From NCBI RefSeq assembly GCF_014652355.1, contig NZ_BMYQ01000006.1, forward strand, positions 153,471-217,470: a stretch of DNA of 64,000 nucleotides, in the 5' to 3' direction. The first letter of the stretch is position 1; every line of letters begins with the position of its first letter. This document shows positions 52,792 through 62,379 of the stretch, piece after piece. A model generated the notes under the pieces. The model had not been told where the DNA came from. It made no database searches and saw only the letters and a program-made list of their open reading frames with translations. The DNA comes from Gemmobacter lanyuensis. Its GTDB lineage: Bacteria; Pseudomonadota; Alphaproteobacteria; Rhodobacterales; Rhodobacteraceae. The translations under genes were made by a program, and so were the position numbers.

Positions 52792-53517
52792 ATGGAGTGG
52801 AGGGATGAAGGCACGGTGATCCTGTCCCGCCCCTATGGCGAGACTTCGGCGATCATCGAGGTTCTGACGGCGGATCACGGGCGTCATGCCGGCGTGGTGC
52901 GGGGCGGCGCCTCGCGCAAGGTGGCGGGAACCCTGCAGCCGGGCAGTCAGGTCGCGGTGGCTTGGCGTGCGCGGCTGGATGATCAACTTGGCAGTTTCAC
53001 GGTGGAACCTCTGGCCAGCCGGGCGGGCTTGCTTGCAGATCGTCTGGCGCTGGCGGGGCTGAATGCGATCTGTGCCATGCTGCATCTGGCGCTGCCAGAG
53101 CGACAGCCGCACCCAGAGCTTTACAGGCAGACCCAGGCGCTGCTGGCCGCTCTGGCGCGGGATGTGGATTGGCCTGCCGCCTATCTGCGGTGGGAGATGA
53201 TCCTGCTGGAGGAGCTGGGCTTTGGCCTTGATCTGTCGCGCTGTGCGGTGACGGGGCAGCGCGAGGATCTGGCCTATGTCAGCCCGAAATCCGGCCGCGC
53301 AGTCAGCCGTCAGGGTGCAGGGGATTGGGCGGCCCGGCTTTTCCCGCTGCCGCTGGGCCTGCAGGGCCAAGGCCCGATGTCGGGGGCAGAGTTGCAGCAG
53401 GGCTTTGCCATCACGGGCCATTTCCTCGCGCGCGAGCTGGCGGTTCTGCGCCGCGGTCTGGTCCTGCCCGAAGCACGTGCACGGTTGATCGATCTTCTCG
53501 CCCGCGGCGAGCGCTGA
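52792..53517 (+). CDS. recO: DNA repair protein RecO
   Basis: A 241-aa protein with the N-terminal OB fold (MEWRDEGTVILSRPYGETSAI, ...GVVRGGASRKVAGTLQPGS) and the helical C-terminal domain (LLEELGFGLDLSRCAVTGQ, where a zinc-binding cluster of other RecO proteins is absent). RecO helps load RecA onto gapped DNA with RecR. GGAAGG lies 10 bases upstream of ATG 52792. Era-recO adjacency with an inserted DUF1491 is usual in this group as I recall. Confidence 0.93.
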   Translation: MEWRDEGTVILSRPYGETSAIIEVLTADHGRHAGVVRGGASRKVAGTLQPGSQVAVAWRARLDDQLGSFTVEPLASRAGLLADRLALAGLNAICAMLHLALPERQPHPELYRQTQALLAALARDVDWPAAYLRWEMILLEELGFGLDLSRCAVTGQREDLAYVSPKSGRAVSRQGAGDWAARLFPLPLGLQGQGPMSGAELQQGFAITGHFLARELAVLRRGLVLPEARARLIDLLARGER

Positions 53518-53596
53518 TCGTCAGATACGACACGAAATGTCGCGCCGTGCAAAGACGCGCGGCGGCCTTTCGGGGCCAATGACCGAGGAGAGCGTC

Positions 53597-54814
53597 ATGG
53601 CCAACAAATACATCCCCCTCATGCTTCGTCATTCCGCAACACCGCGGATTGAGGCTTTCGCCGTGCTTGCCGGGCTTGAGGCTGCGGTGCGCGGTGTGCT
53701 GATCTCGGTCATGCCGATCGTGATGTATGAGGCCGTGCAGGACGCGGCGGTGGTGAGCCGTGTCTATTTCCTCGTCGGGCTTTGTTCGATGGTCTGGGGG
53801 CTGATGGTGCCTTGGGCCACGCGCTTCTTGCCCCGCCGCTGGATGTATTCCACGGGATGCGGGCTTTATCTGATTGCGATGCTGCTTGCGGCGCAGGGTG
53901 GACCGGTCGCGGTGCCGCTGGCGCTATTATGCATGGCGCTGGCAACGGCAACCTGCTTTGTCTGCTTCAATGCCTATGTGCTGGATTATGTCGCCCGTGC
54001 GGATCTGGGCCGCACGCAGAGCCTGCAGATGTTCTACGCCGCAACCCCATGGGCCGTGGGGCCGATGCTGGGTGTTTGGCTGCGCGATCACGGGGCGGCG
54101 CTGCCCTTTCTGCTGGCGGCGGTCTGCGCGCTCTTGCTGCTCTCGGCGTTCTGGGTTTTGCGGCTGGGCAATGGCAAGCAGATCCAGCGCGCCCGCGGCC
54201 CGGCGGTCAACCCGCTGGCCTATCTGGGCCGTTTCTTCCGCCAACCGCGGCTGATTGCGGGGTGGCTATTTGCGGTCATTCGCAGCTGCGGCTGGTGGGT
54301 CTACGTCGTCTATTTGCCGATTTTCTGCATTGAGGCCGGTCTGGGTGACAAGGTGGGCGGGGTTGCCTTGTCCATTTCGAACGCCTTGCTGTTTCTGACG
54401 CCGGTCCTCTTGCGTCTGGTGCATCGCACCTCGGTCCGGCGGGCGGTGCGGGGCGCGCAATTGCTTTGCGCCATCACCTTTACCGCGGCCGGTCTGCTCT
54501 CGGCCTGGCCCTGGATAGTGGTGGCGGGGCTGATGATCGGCTCGACGGGCCTTGTCATGCTGGATACGGCCGGTGGCCTGCCCTTCATGATGTCGGTCAA
54601 ACCGTCTGAGCGGGTGGAGATGGCGGCGGTCTATTCCAGCTTCCGCGATGTCTCGGGCATTCTCACGCCGGGGGTTGCGTGGCTTGTGCTGCTGGCGGCC
54701 CCGATCGCGGGCGTCTTTGTGGCCAGTGGCCTCGGCTTTGCGACCGCCTGGGGCATTGCCGGAAAATTGCATCCCCGCCTCGGTGTGGCGCGGCCATCCC
54801 GAGGCGGGGCATAG
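53597..54814 (+). CDS. Major facilitator superfamily transporter
   Basis: A 405-aa membrane protein from ATG 53597 with GAGGAG at 8 bases; upstream in-frame ATG 53579 is less well placed. About 12 hydrophobic segments are seen, with the cytoplasmic loop RFLPRRWMYSTG between segments 2 and 3 and a mid-protein hydrophilic loop (GNGKQIQRARGPAVNP). The substrate is unknown. It is monocistronic, ending in a shared terminator before the convergent mcd gene. Confidence 0.88.
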   Translation: MANKYIPLMLRHSATPRIEAFAVLAGLEAAVRGVLISVMPIVMYEAVQDAAVVSRVYFLVGLCSMVWGLMVPWATRFLPRRWMYSTGCGLYLIAMLLAAQGGPVAVPLALLCMALATATCFVCFNAYVLDYVARADLGRTQSLQMFYAATPWAVGPMLGVWLRDHGAALPFLLAAVCALLLLSAFWVLRLGNGKQIQRARGPAVNPLAYLGRFFRQPRLIAGWLFAVIRSCGWWVYVVYLPIFCIEAGLGDKVGGVALSISNALLFLTPVLLRLVHRTSVRRAVRGAQLLCAITFTAAGLLSAWPWIVVAGLMIGSTGLVMLDTAGGLPFMMSVKPSERVEMAAVYSSFRDVSGILTPGVAWLVLLAAPIAGVFVASGLGFATAWGIAGKLHPRLGVARPSRGGA

Positions 54815-54840
54815 GTCTGCCGGGGGCCATCCGGCAGACC
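54814..54840. terminator. Bidirectional hairpin between MFS and mcd genes
   Basis: GGTCTGCCGG pairs perfectly with CCGGCAGACC around a 7-base loop (10 bp). It begins at the last base of the MFS stop and ends 5 bases before the mcd stop codon. No T tract is present. Confidence 0.6.
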
Positions 54841-54844
54841 GCTC

Positions 54845-56509
54845 TCAATCAAGCAGGCGGCGGGCGATGACCTGCGCCTGAATTTCGGCAGCGCCTTCAA
54901 AGATGTTCAGAATGCGCGCATCGCAAAGGATGCGGCTGATCTGATATTCCAGCGCGAAACCGTTGCCGCCATGGATCTGCAGCGCATTGTCCGCAGCCGA
55001 CCAGGCGACCCGCGCACCCAGCAGCTTGGCCATGCCAGCTTCCAGATCGCAGCGCTTGTCATGGTCTTTCTGCCAAGCGCTGAAATAGGTGAGCTGGCGC
55101 GCGATCATGATCTCGACCGCCATCATCGCCAGTTTCGCGGCAATGCGGGGGAATTCGATCAGCGATTTGCCAAATTGCTTGCGGTCTTCGGCATAGCGCA
55201 TGCCGGTTTCCAGCGCCGATTGCGCCACGCCAATCGCGCGGGCGCCGGTCTGGATGCGGGCCGATTCAAAGGTCTGCATCAGCTGCTTGAAGCCCTGACC
55301 TTCGACGCCGCCCAGCAGGTTTTCACCCTTGACCTTGAACCCGTCAAAGCCGAGCTCGTATTCCTTCATCCCGCGATAGCCCAGAACCTCGATTTCGCCG
55401 CCCGTCATGCCGGGGGTCGGGAAGGGGGCTTCATCCGTGCCGGGGATCTTCTCGGCCAAGAACATCGACAGGCCGCGATAATCGGTGGTGTTCGGGTCGG
55501 TCCGGGCCAGCAGCGTCATCACATGGGTGCGCGCGGCATGGGTGATCCAAGTCTTGTTGCCGGTCACTTCCCAATCGTCGCCGGTTTTCACGGCGCGGGT
55601 GCGAAGGCTTCCCAGATCGGACCCGGTATTGGGTTCGGTAAAGACGGCGGTCGGCAGGATCTCACCGCTCGCAAGCTTGGGCAGCCATTGCGCCTTTTGG
55701 GCGGTTGTGCCGCCGCAGAGGATCAGTTCGGCGGCAATTTCGCTCCGCGTGCCGAGCGAGCCGACGCCGATATAGCCGCGCGAGAGTTCCTCGGAGACAA
55801 CGACCATCGAGGCCTTCGACAGGCCGAAGCCGCCAAATTCCTCGGGGATGGTCAGGCCGAAAACCCCCATCTCGGCGAGCGATTCGATGATCTCCATCGG
55901 GATCAGCTCATCCTTGAGGTGCCATTCATGCGCATGGGGCACGACCCGGTCATCCGCGAAGCGGCGGAACTGGTCGCGGATCATCTCCAGCTCTTCATCC
56001 AGGCCAGTTGCGCCAAAGGTGGCGCGGCCGTGATTTTCGCGCATCAGCGCGACGAGCGCGAGGCGTGCCGCATCGGTGTTGCCCTGCGCCATCAGCTGCG
56101 CTGCAGCGGCGCCCGGCGTCCAGCTGAGGCCAAGGTCGGAAAGGCGCGCGGTTTCCAACTGCGACATCGGAATGCCGCCCGCGATCTGCGAGAGATATTC
56201 GCCAAAGCCGATCTGCAGGATCAAGGCTTCCATGTCGCCAAAGCTGCCCTGTTCGGACAGGCGGTCAGCCCAGGATTGCAGCTGCCGCAGGCTTTCGGTG
56301 TAGGTGGCAAGCCAGGACAGGGCATGCGCCGCGAACTGATGCTGTTCCAGCGCCGCGGAAGAGATCTTCCCCCCCAGCGTCACGCGACCGCGCAGGGCCT
56401 CTTTCGCCTCGGCGAACAGGGTCCCCACCTCGGGCAGGGCCGCTGCGGTGAGCGTTTTCAGATCAGCGAGCAGGGGCGACTGGGGCACGGCTTGTCCATC
56501 ATGCGGCAT
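54845..56509 (-). CDS. mcd: (2S)-methylsuccinyl-CoA dehydrogenase (acyl-CoA dehydrogenase with N-terminal extension)
   Basis: The 554-aa flavoprotein is longer than ordinary acyl-CoA dehydrogenases (about 380-400 aa) by an N-terminal region of about 170 residues (to RLALVALMRENHG), the arrangement known for Mcd of the ethylmalonyl-CoA pathway. The dehydrogenase domain follows: PEEFGGFGLSKASMVVVSEE, FTEPNTGSDLGSLRT, VTGNKTWITHAART and ALQIHGGNGFALEYQISRIL. Mcd oxidises methylsuccinyl-CoA to mesaconyl-CoA during acetate assimilation in organisms lacking isocitrate lyase. The neighbour pckA, used for gluconeogenesis, fits this role. A related dehydrogenase of another pathway cannot be ruled out by eye. 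GAGGAA precedes the start. Confidence 0.8.
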   Translation of the reverse strand: MPHDGQAVPQSPLLADLKTLTAAALPEVGTLFAEAKEALRGRVTLGGKISSAALEQHQFAAHALSWLATYTESLRQLQSWADRLSEQGSFGDMEALILQIGFGEYLSQIAGGIPMSQLETARLSDLGLSWTPGAAAAQLMAQGNTDAARLALVALMRENHGRATFGATGLDEELEMIRDQFRRFADDRVVPHAHEWHLKDELIPMEIIESLAEMGVFGLTIPEEFGGFGLSKASMVVVSEELSRGYIGVGSLGTRSEIAAELILCGGTTAQKAQWLPKLASGEILPTAVFTEPNTGSDLGSLRTRAVKTGDDWEVTGNKTWITHAARTHVMTLLARTDPNTTDYRGLSMFLAEKIPGTDEAPFPTPGMTGGEIEVLGYRGMKEYELGFDGFKVKGENLLGGVEGQGFKQLMQTFESARIQTGARAIGVAQSALETGMRYAEDRKQFGKSLIEFPRIAAKLAMMAVEIMIARQLTYFSAWQKDHDKRCDLEAGMAKLLGARVAWSAADNALQIHGGNGFALEYQISRILCDARILNIFEGAAEIQAQVIARRLLD

Positions 56510-56643
56510 GGCGATTCCTCGGGTTCTGCACTTGCGAAATGGGTAGCTTGTTTGCAGTCGCAGCGCAACAAAAATTCAAACTATGACGCTTTGGTGTAGG
56601 AAAATGACTTTTGGAAATATTCAGGCCTGGCGAAGCGCAAGAA

Positions 56644-56669
56644 AAAAGGGGCCTCGAAAGGCCCCTTTT
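56644..56669 (-). terminator. Rho-independent terminator of pckA
   Basis: On the minus strand GGGGCC-TTTCGA-GGCCCC forms a stem followed by TTTTTT, 20-45 bases after the pckA stop at 56689. The flanking A run also lets the stem extend to 10 bp. This is the clearest classical terminator in the window. Confidence 0.88.
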
Positions 56670-56688
56670 CCCAAGATATTCAAAGGCT

Positions 56689-58287
56689 TCAGCCGATGGC
56701 TGCGGCCTTGACGTCCTGATCGATGTAGGGAACGTATTGGCCGAAGTTCTCGGCGAACATCGAGACAAGTTTGGCGGCCTGCGCGTCATAGGCGGCCTTG
56801 TCGGCCCAGGTGTCGCGCGGGTTCAGCAGCGTGGTGTCCACACCTTCCACCGCGACCGGCACTTCAAAGCCGAAGTTCGGGTCCTTGCGGAATTCGCCCT
56901 TCGACAGCGACCCGTTCAGGGCAGCAGTCAGCAGGGCGCGGGTGGCGCGGATCGGCATGCGCTTGCCGGTTCCATAGGCGCCGCCAGTCCAGCCGGTGTT
57001 GACCAGCCAGCATTCAGCGCCGAACTGGGCGATCTTTTCCTGCAGCAGCTTGCCATAGACTTCGGGGCGGCGGGGCATGAAGGGCGCACCGAAGCAGGTC
57101 GAGAAGGTCGGCGTGGGTTCCACGACGCCGCGCTCGGTGCCCGGGGTCTTCGAGGTGAAGCCCGACAGGAAGTGATACATCGCCTGCGCCGGGGTCAGAC
57201 GCGCGATCGGCGGCAGCACGCCATAGGCGTCGCAGGTCAGCATGATCACATTCTTCGGGTGGCCGCCCAGACCGGTGTCCGACGCGTTCGAGATATAGTC
57301 GAGCGGGTAGGCGCAGCGCATGTTCTCGGTCAGGCTCGAATCCTGGAAGTCGAGTTCAAGCGTTTCCGGATCGTAGACCATGTTCTCGATCACGGTGCCA
57401 AAGCGCGAGGTGGTGCCGTAGATTTCCGGCTCGGCCTCGGCGCTCAGGTTGATGGTCTTGGCGTAGCAGCCGCCTTCGAAGTTGAAGCTGCCCTTTTCCG
57501 ACCAGCCATGTTCGTCATCGCCGATCAGGATGCGCGACGGATCGGCCGAAAGGGTGGTCTTGCCGGTGCCCGACAGGCCGAAGAACACCGCCGTGTCATC
57601 GGGGTTGCCGATGGCATGGTTGGCCGAGCAGTGCATCGCCATCACACCCTTGGCCGGCAGGATGTAGTTCAGCAGGGTGAAGACCGATTTCTTGTTCTCG
57701 CCCGCATAGGCGGTATTGGCGATCAGAATCAGCTTCCGGTCAAAGTTCAGCGCGATGACCGTTTCCGTGCGGCAGCCGTGCCGGGCCGGATCGGCCTTGA
57801 ACGACGGACAGTTGATGATGGTGAATTCCGGCACGAAGCTGTCCAGCTCGCTCCGTTCGGGGCGGCGCAGCATGTGACGGATGAAGAGGCCGTGCCAGGC
57901 CAGTTCCGTCACCACGCGCACGTCGAGCCGATGCGCGGGGTCAGCACCGGCATAGAGATCTTGCACGAAGTACTCGCGGCCCTTCATGTGGGCGGTCATG
58001 TCCTCATAGAGACGATCGAAGGCCTCGGGGGCCATCGGGGCATTGTTTTCCCACCAGATCGAGTCTTCGACGGCAGGGGTGCGGACGACGAACTTGTCTT
58101 TCGGCGACCGGCCGGTGAACTGCCCGGTCGAACACAGGAAAGCACCGCCTTTGCCAAGACGCCCTTCGCCGCGACGCACCGCCGCCTCGACCAGCGCCGG
58201 TTCGATGTCGTTGTAATAGACCGTTCCCAGACCGCTGATGCCTTGTGCTTCGAGGGTGTGGCTGGGGTTCACGCGTCCATGCGTCAT
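56689..58287 (-). CDS. pckA: Phosphoenolpyruvate carboxykinase (ATP)
   Basis: A 532-aa ATP-type PEPCK from ATG 58287, with GGGAG 7 bases upstream. Motifs: [15 protein letters not shown] near the N-terminus, the P-loop [11 protein letters not shown], metal-binding DDEHGW and the C-terminal [15 protein letters not shown]. It converts oxaloacetate to PEP, the gate to gluconeogenesis, in the cytosol. The gene is divergent from chvI, and ChvG/ChvI is reported to affect pckA in Agrobacterium and relatives. The 349-bp divergent region carries repeated TAGCG-type motifs. Confidence 0.96.
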   Translation of the reverse strand: MTHGRVNPSHTLEAQGISGLGTVYYNDIEPALVEAAVRRGEGRLGKGGAFLCSTGQFTGRSPKDKFVVRTPAVEDSIWWENNAPMAPEAFDRLYEDMTAHMKGREYFVQDLYAGADPAHRLDVRVVTELAWHGLFIRHMLRRPERSELDSFVPEFTIINCPSFKADPARHGCRTETVIALNFDRKLILIANTAYAGENKKSVFTLLNYILPAKGVMAMHCSANHAIGNPDDTAVFFGLSGTGKTTLSADPSRILIGDDEHGWSEKGSFNFEGGCYAKTINLSAEAEPEIYGTTSRFGTVIENMVYDPETLELDFQDSSLTENMRCAYPLDYISNASDTGLGGHPKNVIMLTCDAYGVLPPIARLTPAQAMYHFLSGFTSKTPGTERGVVEPTPTFSTCFGAPFMPRRPEVYGKLLQEKIAQFGAECWLVNTGWTGGAYGTGKRMPIRATRALLTAALNGSLSKGEFRKDPNFGFEVPVAVEGVDTTLLNPRDTWADKAAYDAQAAKLVSMFAENFGQYVPYIDQDVKAAAIG

Positions 58288-58636
58288 GTGCAAGCTCCCG
58301 GTGCCGCGGCTGGCGCGGCTTCTTTCGGTTCAAATCGGCAGCATGGGCCAGATAGCTACCGGTCAGGCCCCGACGTGTGACCTGACAACCGCCCTATAAC
58401 ACGCGGTTTTCAAACAGGAATAGCGACTTTTCGGTCTGTTAGCGCAACCATCTCAGGTTTAGCGATACCATTCTGCGATCACACGCAGGCGTGATGCAAT
58501 TTAGCCATTTGTTTAGAAATTCAGGTGACTATCGACCCGTACTAAAGGTGTGATTCGTAGTTTCGTGTTGATTCTTTATGGCGAAAAAAGGACAGTGTTC
58601 GCAAAACCAGAACAATGAGCAGAACGGGAACCGGAC
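58288..58636. promoter_or_regulatory. Non-coding divergent promoter region of pckA and chvI with TTAGCGNNACCAT repeats
   Basis: No gene is visible in these 349 bp, which are noticeably richer in A/T than the surrounding genes. TTAGCGCAACCAT (58439-58451) and TTAGCGATACCAT (58459-58471) are direct repeats 20 bp apart, two helical turns. Shorter related elements TAGCGAC at 58421 and TTAGCCAT at 58501 continue the phase at about 19 and 42 bp. They could be operators for a regulator acting on pckA, chvI or both; ChvI itself is a candidate. I could not assign -35/-10 boxes with confidence. Confidence 0.5.
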
Positions 58637-59338
58637 ATGTCCAGGATCGCGCTTGTGGACGATGACAGGAATATCCTGACATCGGTCGCTATGACGCTCG
58701 AGGCCGAGGGCTTCGAGGTGGAGACTTACAACGACGGTCAGTCGGCTTTGGACGCCTTCAACCGACGGCTCCCCGACATGGCGGTGCTGGACATCAAGAT
58801 GCCCCGTATGGATGGCATGGATCTGCTCCAGCGCCTGCGCCAGAAGACGACGATGCCTGTGATCTTCCTGACCTCGAAAGATGATGAAATCGATGAGGTT
58901 CTGGGTCTGCGGATGGGCGCGGACGATTACGTCAAGAAGCCTTTCAGCCAGCGTTTGCTGGTGGAACGCATCCGCGCGCTGCTGCGCCGGCAAGAGGTGA
59001 TGACGGCTGGTGAGGTGACGGTCACTGAGGAAACCAAGATCATGGAGCGCGGCAATCTGCGGATGGACCCGCTGCGCCATGCCGTGACCTGGAAGGGGCA
59101 GGATGTCTCGCTGACCGTAACGGAATTCTTGCTGCTGCAGGCACTTGCGCAGCGCCCCGGGTTTGTCAAAAGCCGTGACCAGCTGATGGATGTGGCTTAT
59201 GACGATCAGGTCTACGTCGATGACCGCACCATCGACAGCCATATCAAGCGCCTGCGCAAGAAAATGCGCGCCGCGGACTCTGAGTTTTCGGCTATCGAAA
59301 CGCTCTACGGGATCGGGTATCGTTACAACGAAGAGTGA
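58637..59338 (+). CDS. chvI: Response regulator ChvI
   Basis: The 233-aa OmpR-type regulator has a receiver domain with phosphoacceptor Asp52 ([11 protein letters not shown]), acidic pocket DDD at 8-10 and Lys in VKKPFS. The winged-helix domain (about 135-230) ends [16 protein letters not shown] and [13 protein letters not shown], the ChvI-specific type. With ChvG it responds to acid and envelope stress in alphaproteobacteria. chvG follows after 9 bases. The start [10 protein letters not shown] is conserved. Confidence 0.95.
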   Translation: MSRIALVDDDRNILTSVAMTLEAEGFEVETYNDGQSALDAFNRRLPDMAVLDIKMPRMDGMDLLQRLRQKTTMPVIFLTSKDDEIDEVLGLRMGADDYVKKPFSQRLLVERIRALLRRQEVMTAGEVTVTEETKIMERGNLRMDPLRHAVTWKGQDVSLTVTEFLLLQALAQRPGFVKSRDQLMDVAYDDQVYVDDRTIDSHIKRLRKKMRAADSEFSAIETLYGIGYRYNEE

Positions 59339-59347
59339 TCCTTCAGG

Positions 59348-61039
59348 ATGGCCGTGGCGTATCGGATCAGAGCGAAAGCCCAGGAACCTGCCGCCCGTCC
59401 GGGCGAGGTGGTTCTGGGTGAGGACTGGGTCAGCCCCGAGGCACTGGCCGAACAAGAGCTGCGCGCGCACAAATCTCGCCGTGGCCTGGTCGCGCTGAAT
59501 CATTCGCCTCTTGCCCGGAAGATCGTGATCTTCAACATGATGGCCATCGTCGTCATGGTCGCGGGGGTTCTGTTTCTCAATCCCTTCCGCGACAGCCTGG
59601 TCCTGCAGCGTGAACAGGGCCTCGTCACCGAAGCGCAGCTGGTTGCCGGAATTCTGGAGGCCCGCCTGCCGGGCGACGGATCTTTGGGGGATGCGGCTGG
59701 GGCCATTGCCGCCGCTCCGATCGGCCCTGGTGTCGAGGTGCGTATCTTCGATGCGGCCGGCCGCGAGACGGCCCGCGGGTTGGGGGCAGTTCGCCCGATT
59801 CTTGCCGAGCAGCGATCAACCCTGATCACCGATTTTCTGAATCTGATCTGGAATTTTGTTTCCGGTCTCATGGCCGGCGATTCGGCCGCGCCCGCTACCC
59901 CGGACACAGCTGCCTTGCTCCGACAGATCCTGCCCGAAGCACAGGCTGGCTCCACCACGGTCAAAACCGCGCGCGAGCTTGAGGGCGGGACCGTCTTTTC
60001 GGTTGCCACCCCCATTCGGGACCGCGGGGTCGTGGTGGGGGTGGTCGGCCTCACCTCGCCCGAGGGAGAGATTGATCGCCTGGTCCGCTATGAGCGCGAG
60101 CAGGTCTTGCAGATGTTCGTGATCGCCCTGCTGGTGTCGATCGGGCTCAGCCTGGTGCTGGCCTCGACCATCGCCAATCCGCTCAGCGATCTTGCGGCCG
60201 CGGCCGAGCTGGGGCGAGACCGTGATGCACGGAAGATGGCTCCGGGGCGCGTGCGAATCCCCGATCTGACGGCCCGGCCTGACGAAATCGGCCGCCTGTC
60301 GGTTGCGATGCGGGGCATGGTGGCCGCGCTTTACGACCGGATCGACGCGAATGAACAATTCGCCGCCGATGTCGCGCATGAGATCAAGAACCCGCTCGCC
60401 TCGCTGCGGTCTGCCGTGGCGTCGATGCATTTCGCCAAACGTGATGACCAGCGGCTGCGGCTTCTGGAGGTGATCGACCATGACGTGCGCCGCCTCGACC
60501 GGCTCGTCAGTGACATCTCCAACGCCTCGCGGCTTGACAGTGAACTGGTCAAGGAAGAGGAGGAGGAATTCAACCTCCTGAAGACGCTTGGTAATCTTTC
60601 AGAGTATCTGGGACAGCAGGCGTCGGAAAAGGGTGTTGAATTCATCACCGATCTGCCCGCCGACCCGATTGTCATCCGTGGGCTTGAAGCTCGTCTGGCG
60701 CAGGTCTTCGTGAACCTCATCACCAATGCGATTTCCTTCTGCGAGGAGGGCGATGCCGTGCGTGTCTGGGCGCGTCGTCGTGAAAATCGTGTCCTTGTGG
60801 TGGTCGAGGATACGGGCCCCGGCATCCCGGAACAGGCGCTGACCAAGGTCTTCAAGCGGTTCTACTCCGAGCGCCCACAGGGGGATTTCGGCAATCATTC
60901 CGGACTCGGTCTCGCGATTTCCAAACAGATCGTCGAAGCGCATGGCGGCGTGATCTGGGCCGAGAACATCCGCCCGACACAGGCGGATATCACCTCGGAA
61001 CCGTTGGGCGCACGGTTCGTCGTGGGCCTGCCGGTGTGA
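59348..61039 (+). CDS. chvG: Sensor histidine kinase ChvG
   Basis: A 563-aa sensor kinase. After a cytoplasmic N-terminus (about 1-55) come TM1 (about 58-76), a periplasmic sensor of about 180 residues, TM2 (about 258-278) and a HAMP region (NPLSDLAAAAELGRD). The phosphorylated His lies in DVAHEIKNPLASL; the ATPase has VNLITNAISFC (N box), VEDTGPGIP (G1) and HSGLGLAISKQIVEAHGG (G2). The start is ATG 59348. Its stop overlaps the hprK start as GTGA, connecting the signalling system with the PTS genes. Confidence 0.94.
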   Translation: MAVAYRIRAKAQEPAARPGEVVLGEDWVSPEALAEQELRAHKSRRGLVALNHSPLARKIVIFNMMAIVVMVAGVLFLNPFRDSLVLQREQGLVTEAQLVAGILEARLPGDGSLGDAAGAIAAAPIGPGVEVRIFDAAGRETARGLGAVRPILAEQRSTLITDFLNLIWNFVSGLMAGDSAAPATPDTAALLRQILPEAQAGSTTVKTARELEGGTVFSVATPIRDRGVVVGVVGLTSPEGEIDRLVRYEREQVLQMFVIALLVSIGLSLVLASTIANPLSDLAAAAELGRDRDARKMAPGRVRIPDLTARPDEIGRLSVAMRGMVAALYDRIDANEQFAADVAHEIKNPLASLRSAVASMHFAKRDDQRLRLLEVIDHDVRRLDRLVSDISNASRLDSELVKEEEEEFNLLKTLGNLSEYLGQQASEKGVEFITDLPADPIVIRGLEARLAQVFVNLITNAISFCEEGDAVRVWARRRENRVLVVVEDTGPGIPEQALTKVFKRFYSERPQGDFGNHSGLGLAISKQIVEAHGGVIWAENIRPTQADITSEPLGARFVVGLPV

Positions 61040-61458
61040 CCGCTGCCCCCCATCTGCATGCGACCTGCGTTGCAGTGGACGGAAGGGGGCTTTTGATCCT
61101 TGGCCCATCGGGATCTGGAAAATCGCGCCTTGCGCTGCAGTTGATGGCCTTCGGGGCGGCTTTGGTGGCCGATGATCAGGTGCTGCTGAATGCCGCTGAG
61201 GGCAGGCTGATGGCGGCGGCACCGCCCCGGATCGCCGGAATGATTGAGGCGCGGGGCGTCGGTTTGTTGCGTGCCACCCCGGTTGGGCCCATCCCCGTTG
61301 TTCTTGTGGTCGATCTGTCCCGGCCAGAGCCAGACCGGCTGCCTCCATCGCGTCAGATTGAACTATTTGGCTGTCGCATCCCCCTTGTCCTTGGTCGGGA
61401 TGCAGATCATCTTTCTTATGCGCTTCTGCAGTATCTGAAAGAGGGGCGACGGGCCTGA
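61036..61458 (+). CDS. hprK: Short HPr kinase/phosphorylase (HprK catalytic domain)
   Basis: The 140-aa protein is the compact alphaproteobacterial HprK without the N-terminal domain of Gram-positive enzymes. P-loop GPSGSGKS spans residues 23-30, followed by [12 protein letters not shown] and [11 protein letters not shown], the HprK-specific segment. It phosphorylates or dephosphorylates HPr on Ser46, encoded 1.8 kb downstream, and so links the ChvG/ChvI system to PTS-based carbon and nitrogen control. The start is GTG in the chvG stop. Confidence 0.92.
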   Translation: MTAAPHLHATCVAVDGRGLLILGPSGSGKSRLALQLMAFGAALVADDQVLLNAAEGRLMAAAPPRIAGMIEARGVGLLRATPVGPIPVVLVVDLSRPEPDRLPPSRQIELFGCRIPLVLGRDADHLSYALLQYLKEGRRA

Positions 61459-61460
61459 GG

Positions 61461-62372
61461 ATGATGGACGGCGTGACACAATCGGCGAAGGACCACGAAC
61501 TCGTACTGGTGACGGGCCCTTCGGGTGCGGGCCGTACGACCGCCATCAATGCCTTCGAGGATCTCGGCTACGAGGTTATCGACAACCTGCCGCTGAGCCT
61601 CATCCCCCGCCTGATCGACGGACCGCCGCTGGGCCGCCCGATCGCGTTGGGGGTTGATGTCCGCAACCGTGATTTCAACGCAACCGCGCTGATTGAGCTG
61701 ATTGATACCCTTACACGCGATCCGCGCGTGCAGCTTTCGTTGCTTTACCTCGACTGCGGTCCGGATGAGCTGGTACGGCGTTACAATGAAACCCGGCGCC
61801 GCCATCCGCTGGCCGTGGCCGAAACGCCGGCGCTTGGCATCACGCGCGAGATGGACCTGCTGGCGCCGATCCGGGTGCGCGCCGACCATCTGATTGATAC
61901 CTCTGGCATGTCGCCGCATGACCTGAAGGCCGAAATTGCCGATTGGTTTGATCGCGCCGGGGTGCCCGGTCTTGCGGTTTCGGTGCAGAGTTTCAGCTAC
62001 AAACGGGGCCTGCCGCGCGGCCTCGACATGGTCTTCGACTGTCGCTTCCTTGCGAATCCCCATTGGGTGCCCGAGCTGCGGGCGCTGGACGGGCGCGACG
62101 CGGCAGTTGCCGCACATGTGCAATCCGACCCGCGATTTGAGGAATTCACCACAAGGTTGCGTGATCTTCTTCTGTTTCTCCTTCCGGCCCATAAGGCCGA
62201 GGGCAAGGCCCATCTCGCCATCGGGTTCGGCTGCACGGGGGGGCAACATCGCTCTGTCGCAGTTGCAGAAATGATGGCCAATGCGCTTGCAGAAGCGGGC
62301 TGGTCGGTGTCAAAACGACACAGGGAACTTGAACGGCGGTCGGCCTCTGGCCGACCCTTGGGATCTGGGTGA
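61461..62372 (+). CDS. rapZ: RNase adapter RapZ (YvcJ/DUF Nucleotide-binding family)
   Basis: The 303-aa ATPase has P-loop GPSGAGRTT, then [40 protein letters not shown] and near the end [20 protein letters not shown], the RapZ signature. In E. coli RapZ brings GlmY/GlmZ RNAs to RNase E and controls amino sugar synthesis, but no GlmY/Z RNA is known in this family. The gene starts at ATG 61461 or 61464, 2 bases after hprK, and precedes the EIIA gene. Confidence 0.93.
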   Translation: MMDGVTQSAKDHELVLVTGPSGAGRTTAINAFEDLGYEVIDNLPLSLIPRLIDGPPLGRPIALGVDVRNRDFNATALIELIDTLTRDPRVQLSLLYLDCGPDELVRRYNETRRRHPLAVAETPALGITREMDLLAPIRVRADHLIDTSGMSPHDLKAEIADWFDRAGVPGLAVSVQSFSYKRGLPRGLDMVFDCRFLANPHWVPELRALDGRDAAVAAHVQSDPRFEEFTTRLRDLLLFLLPAHKAEGKAHLAIGFGCTGGQHRSVAVAEMMANALAEAGWSVSKRHRELERRSASGRPLGSG

Positions 62373-62379
62373 TCGGGGT

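Noticed and set aside
56510..56643. TTGCGAA/TTTGCAG-like sites upstream of mcd as RamB/PccR operators
   Set aside because: The copies are imperfect, differently spaced and not paired as expected for that regulator family; not enough to call.
56611..58380. 589-aa + strand open frame opposite pckA
   Set aside because: Shadow of pckA; His/Val/Gly-rich translation with no motif.
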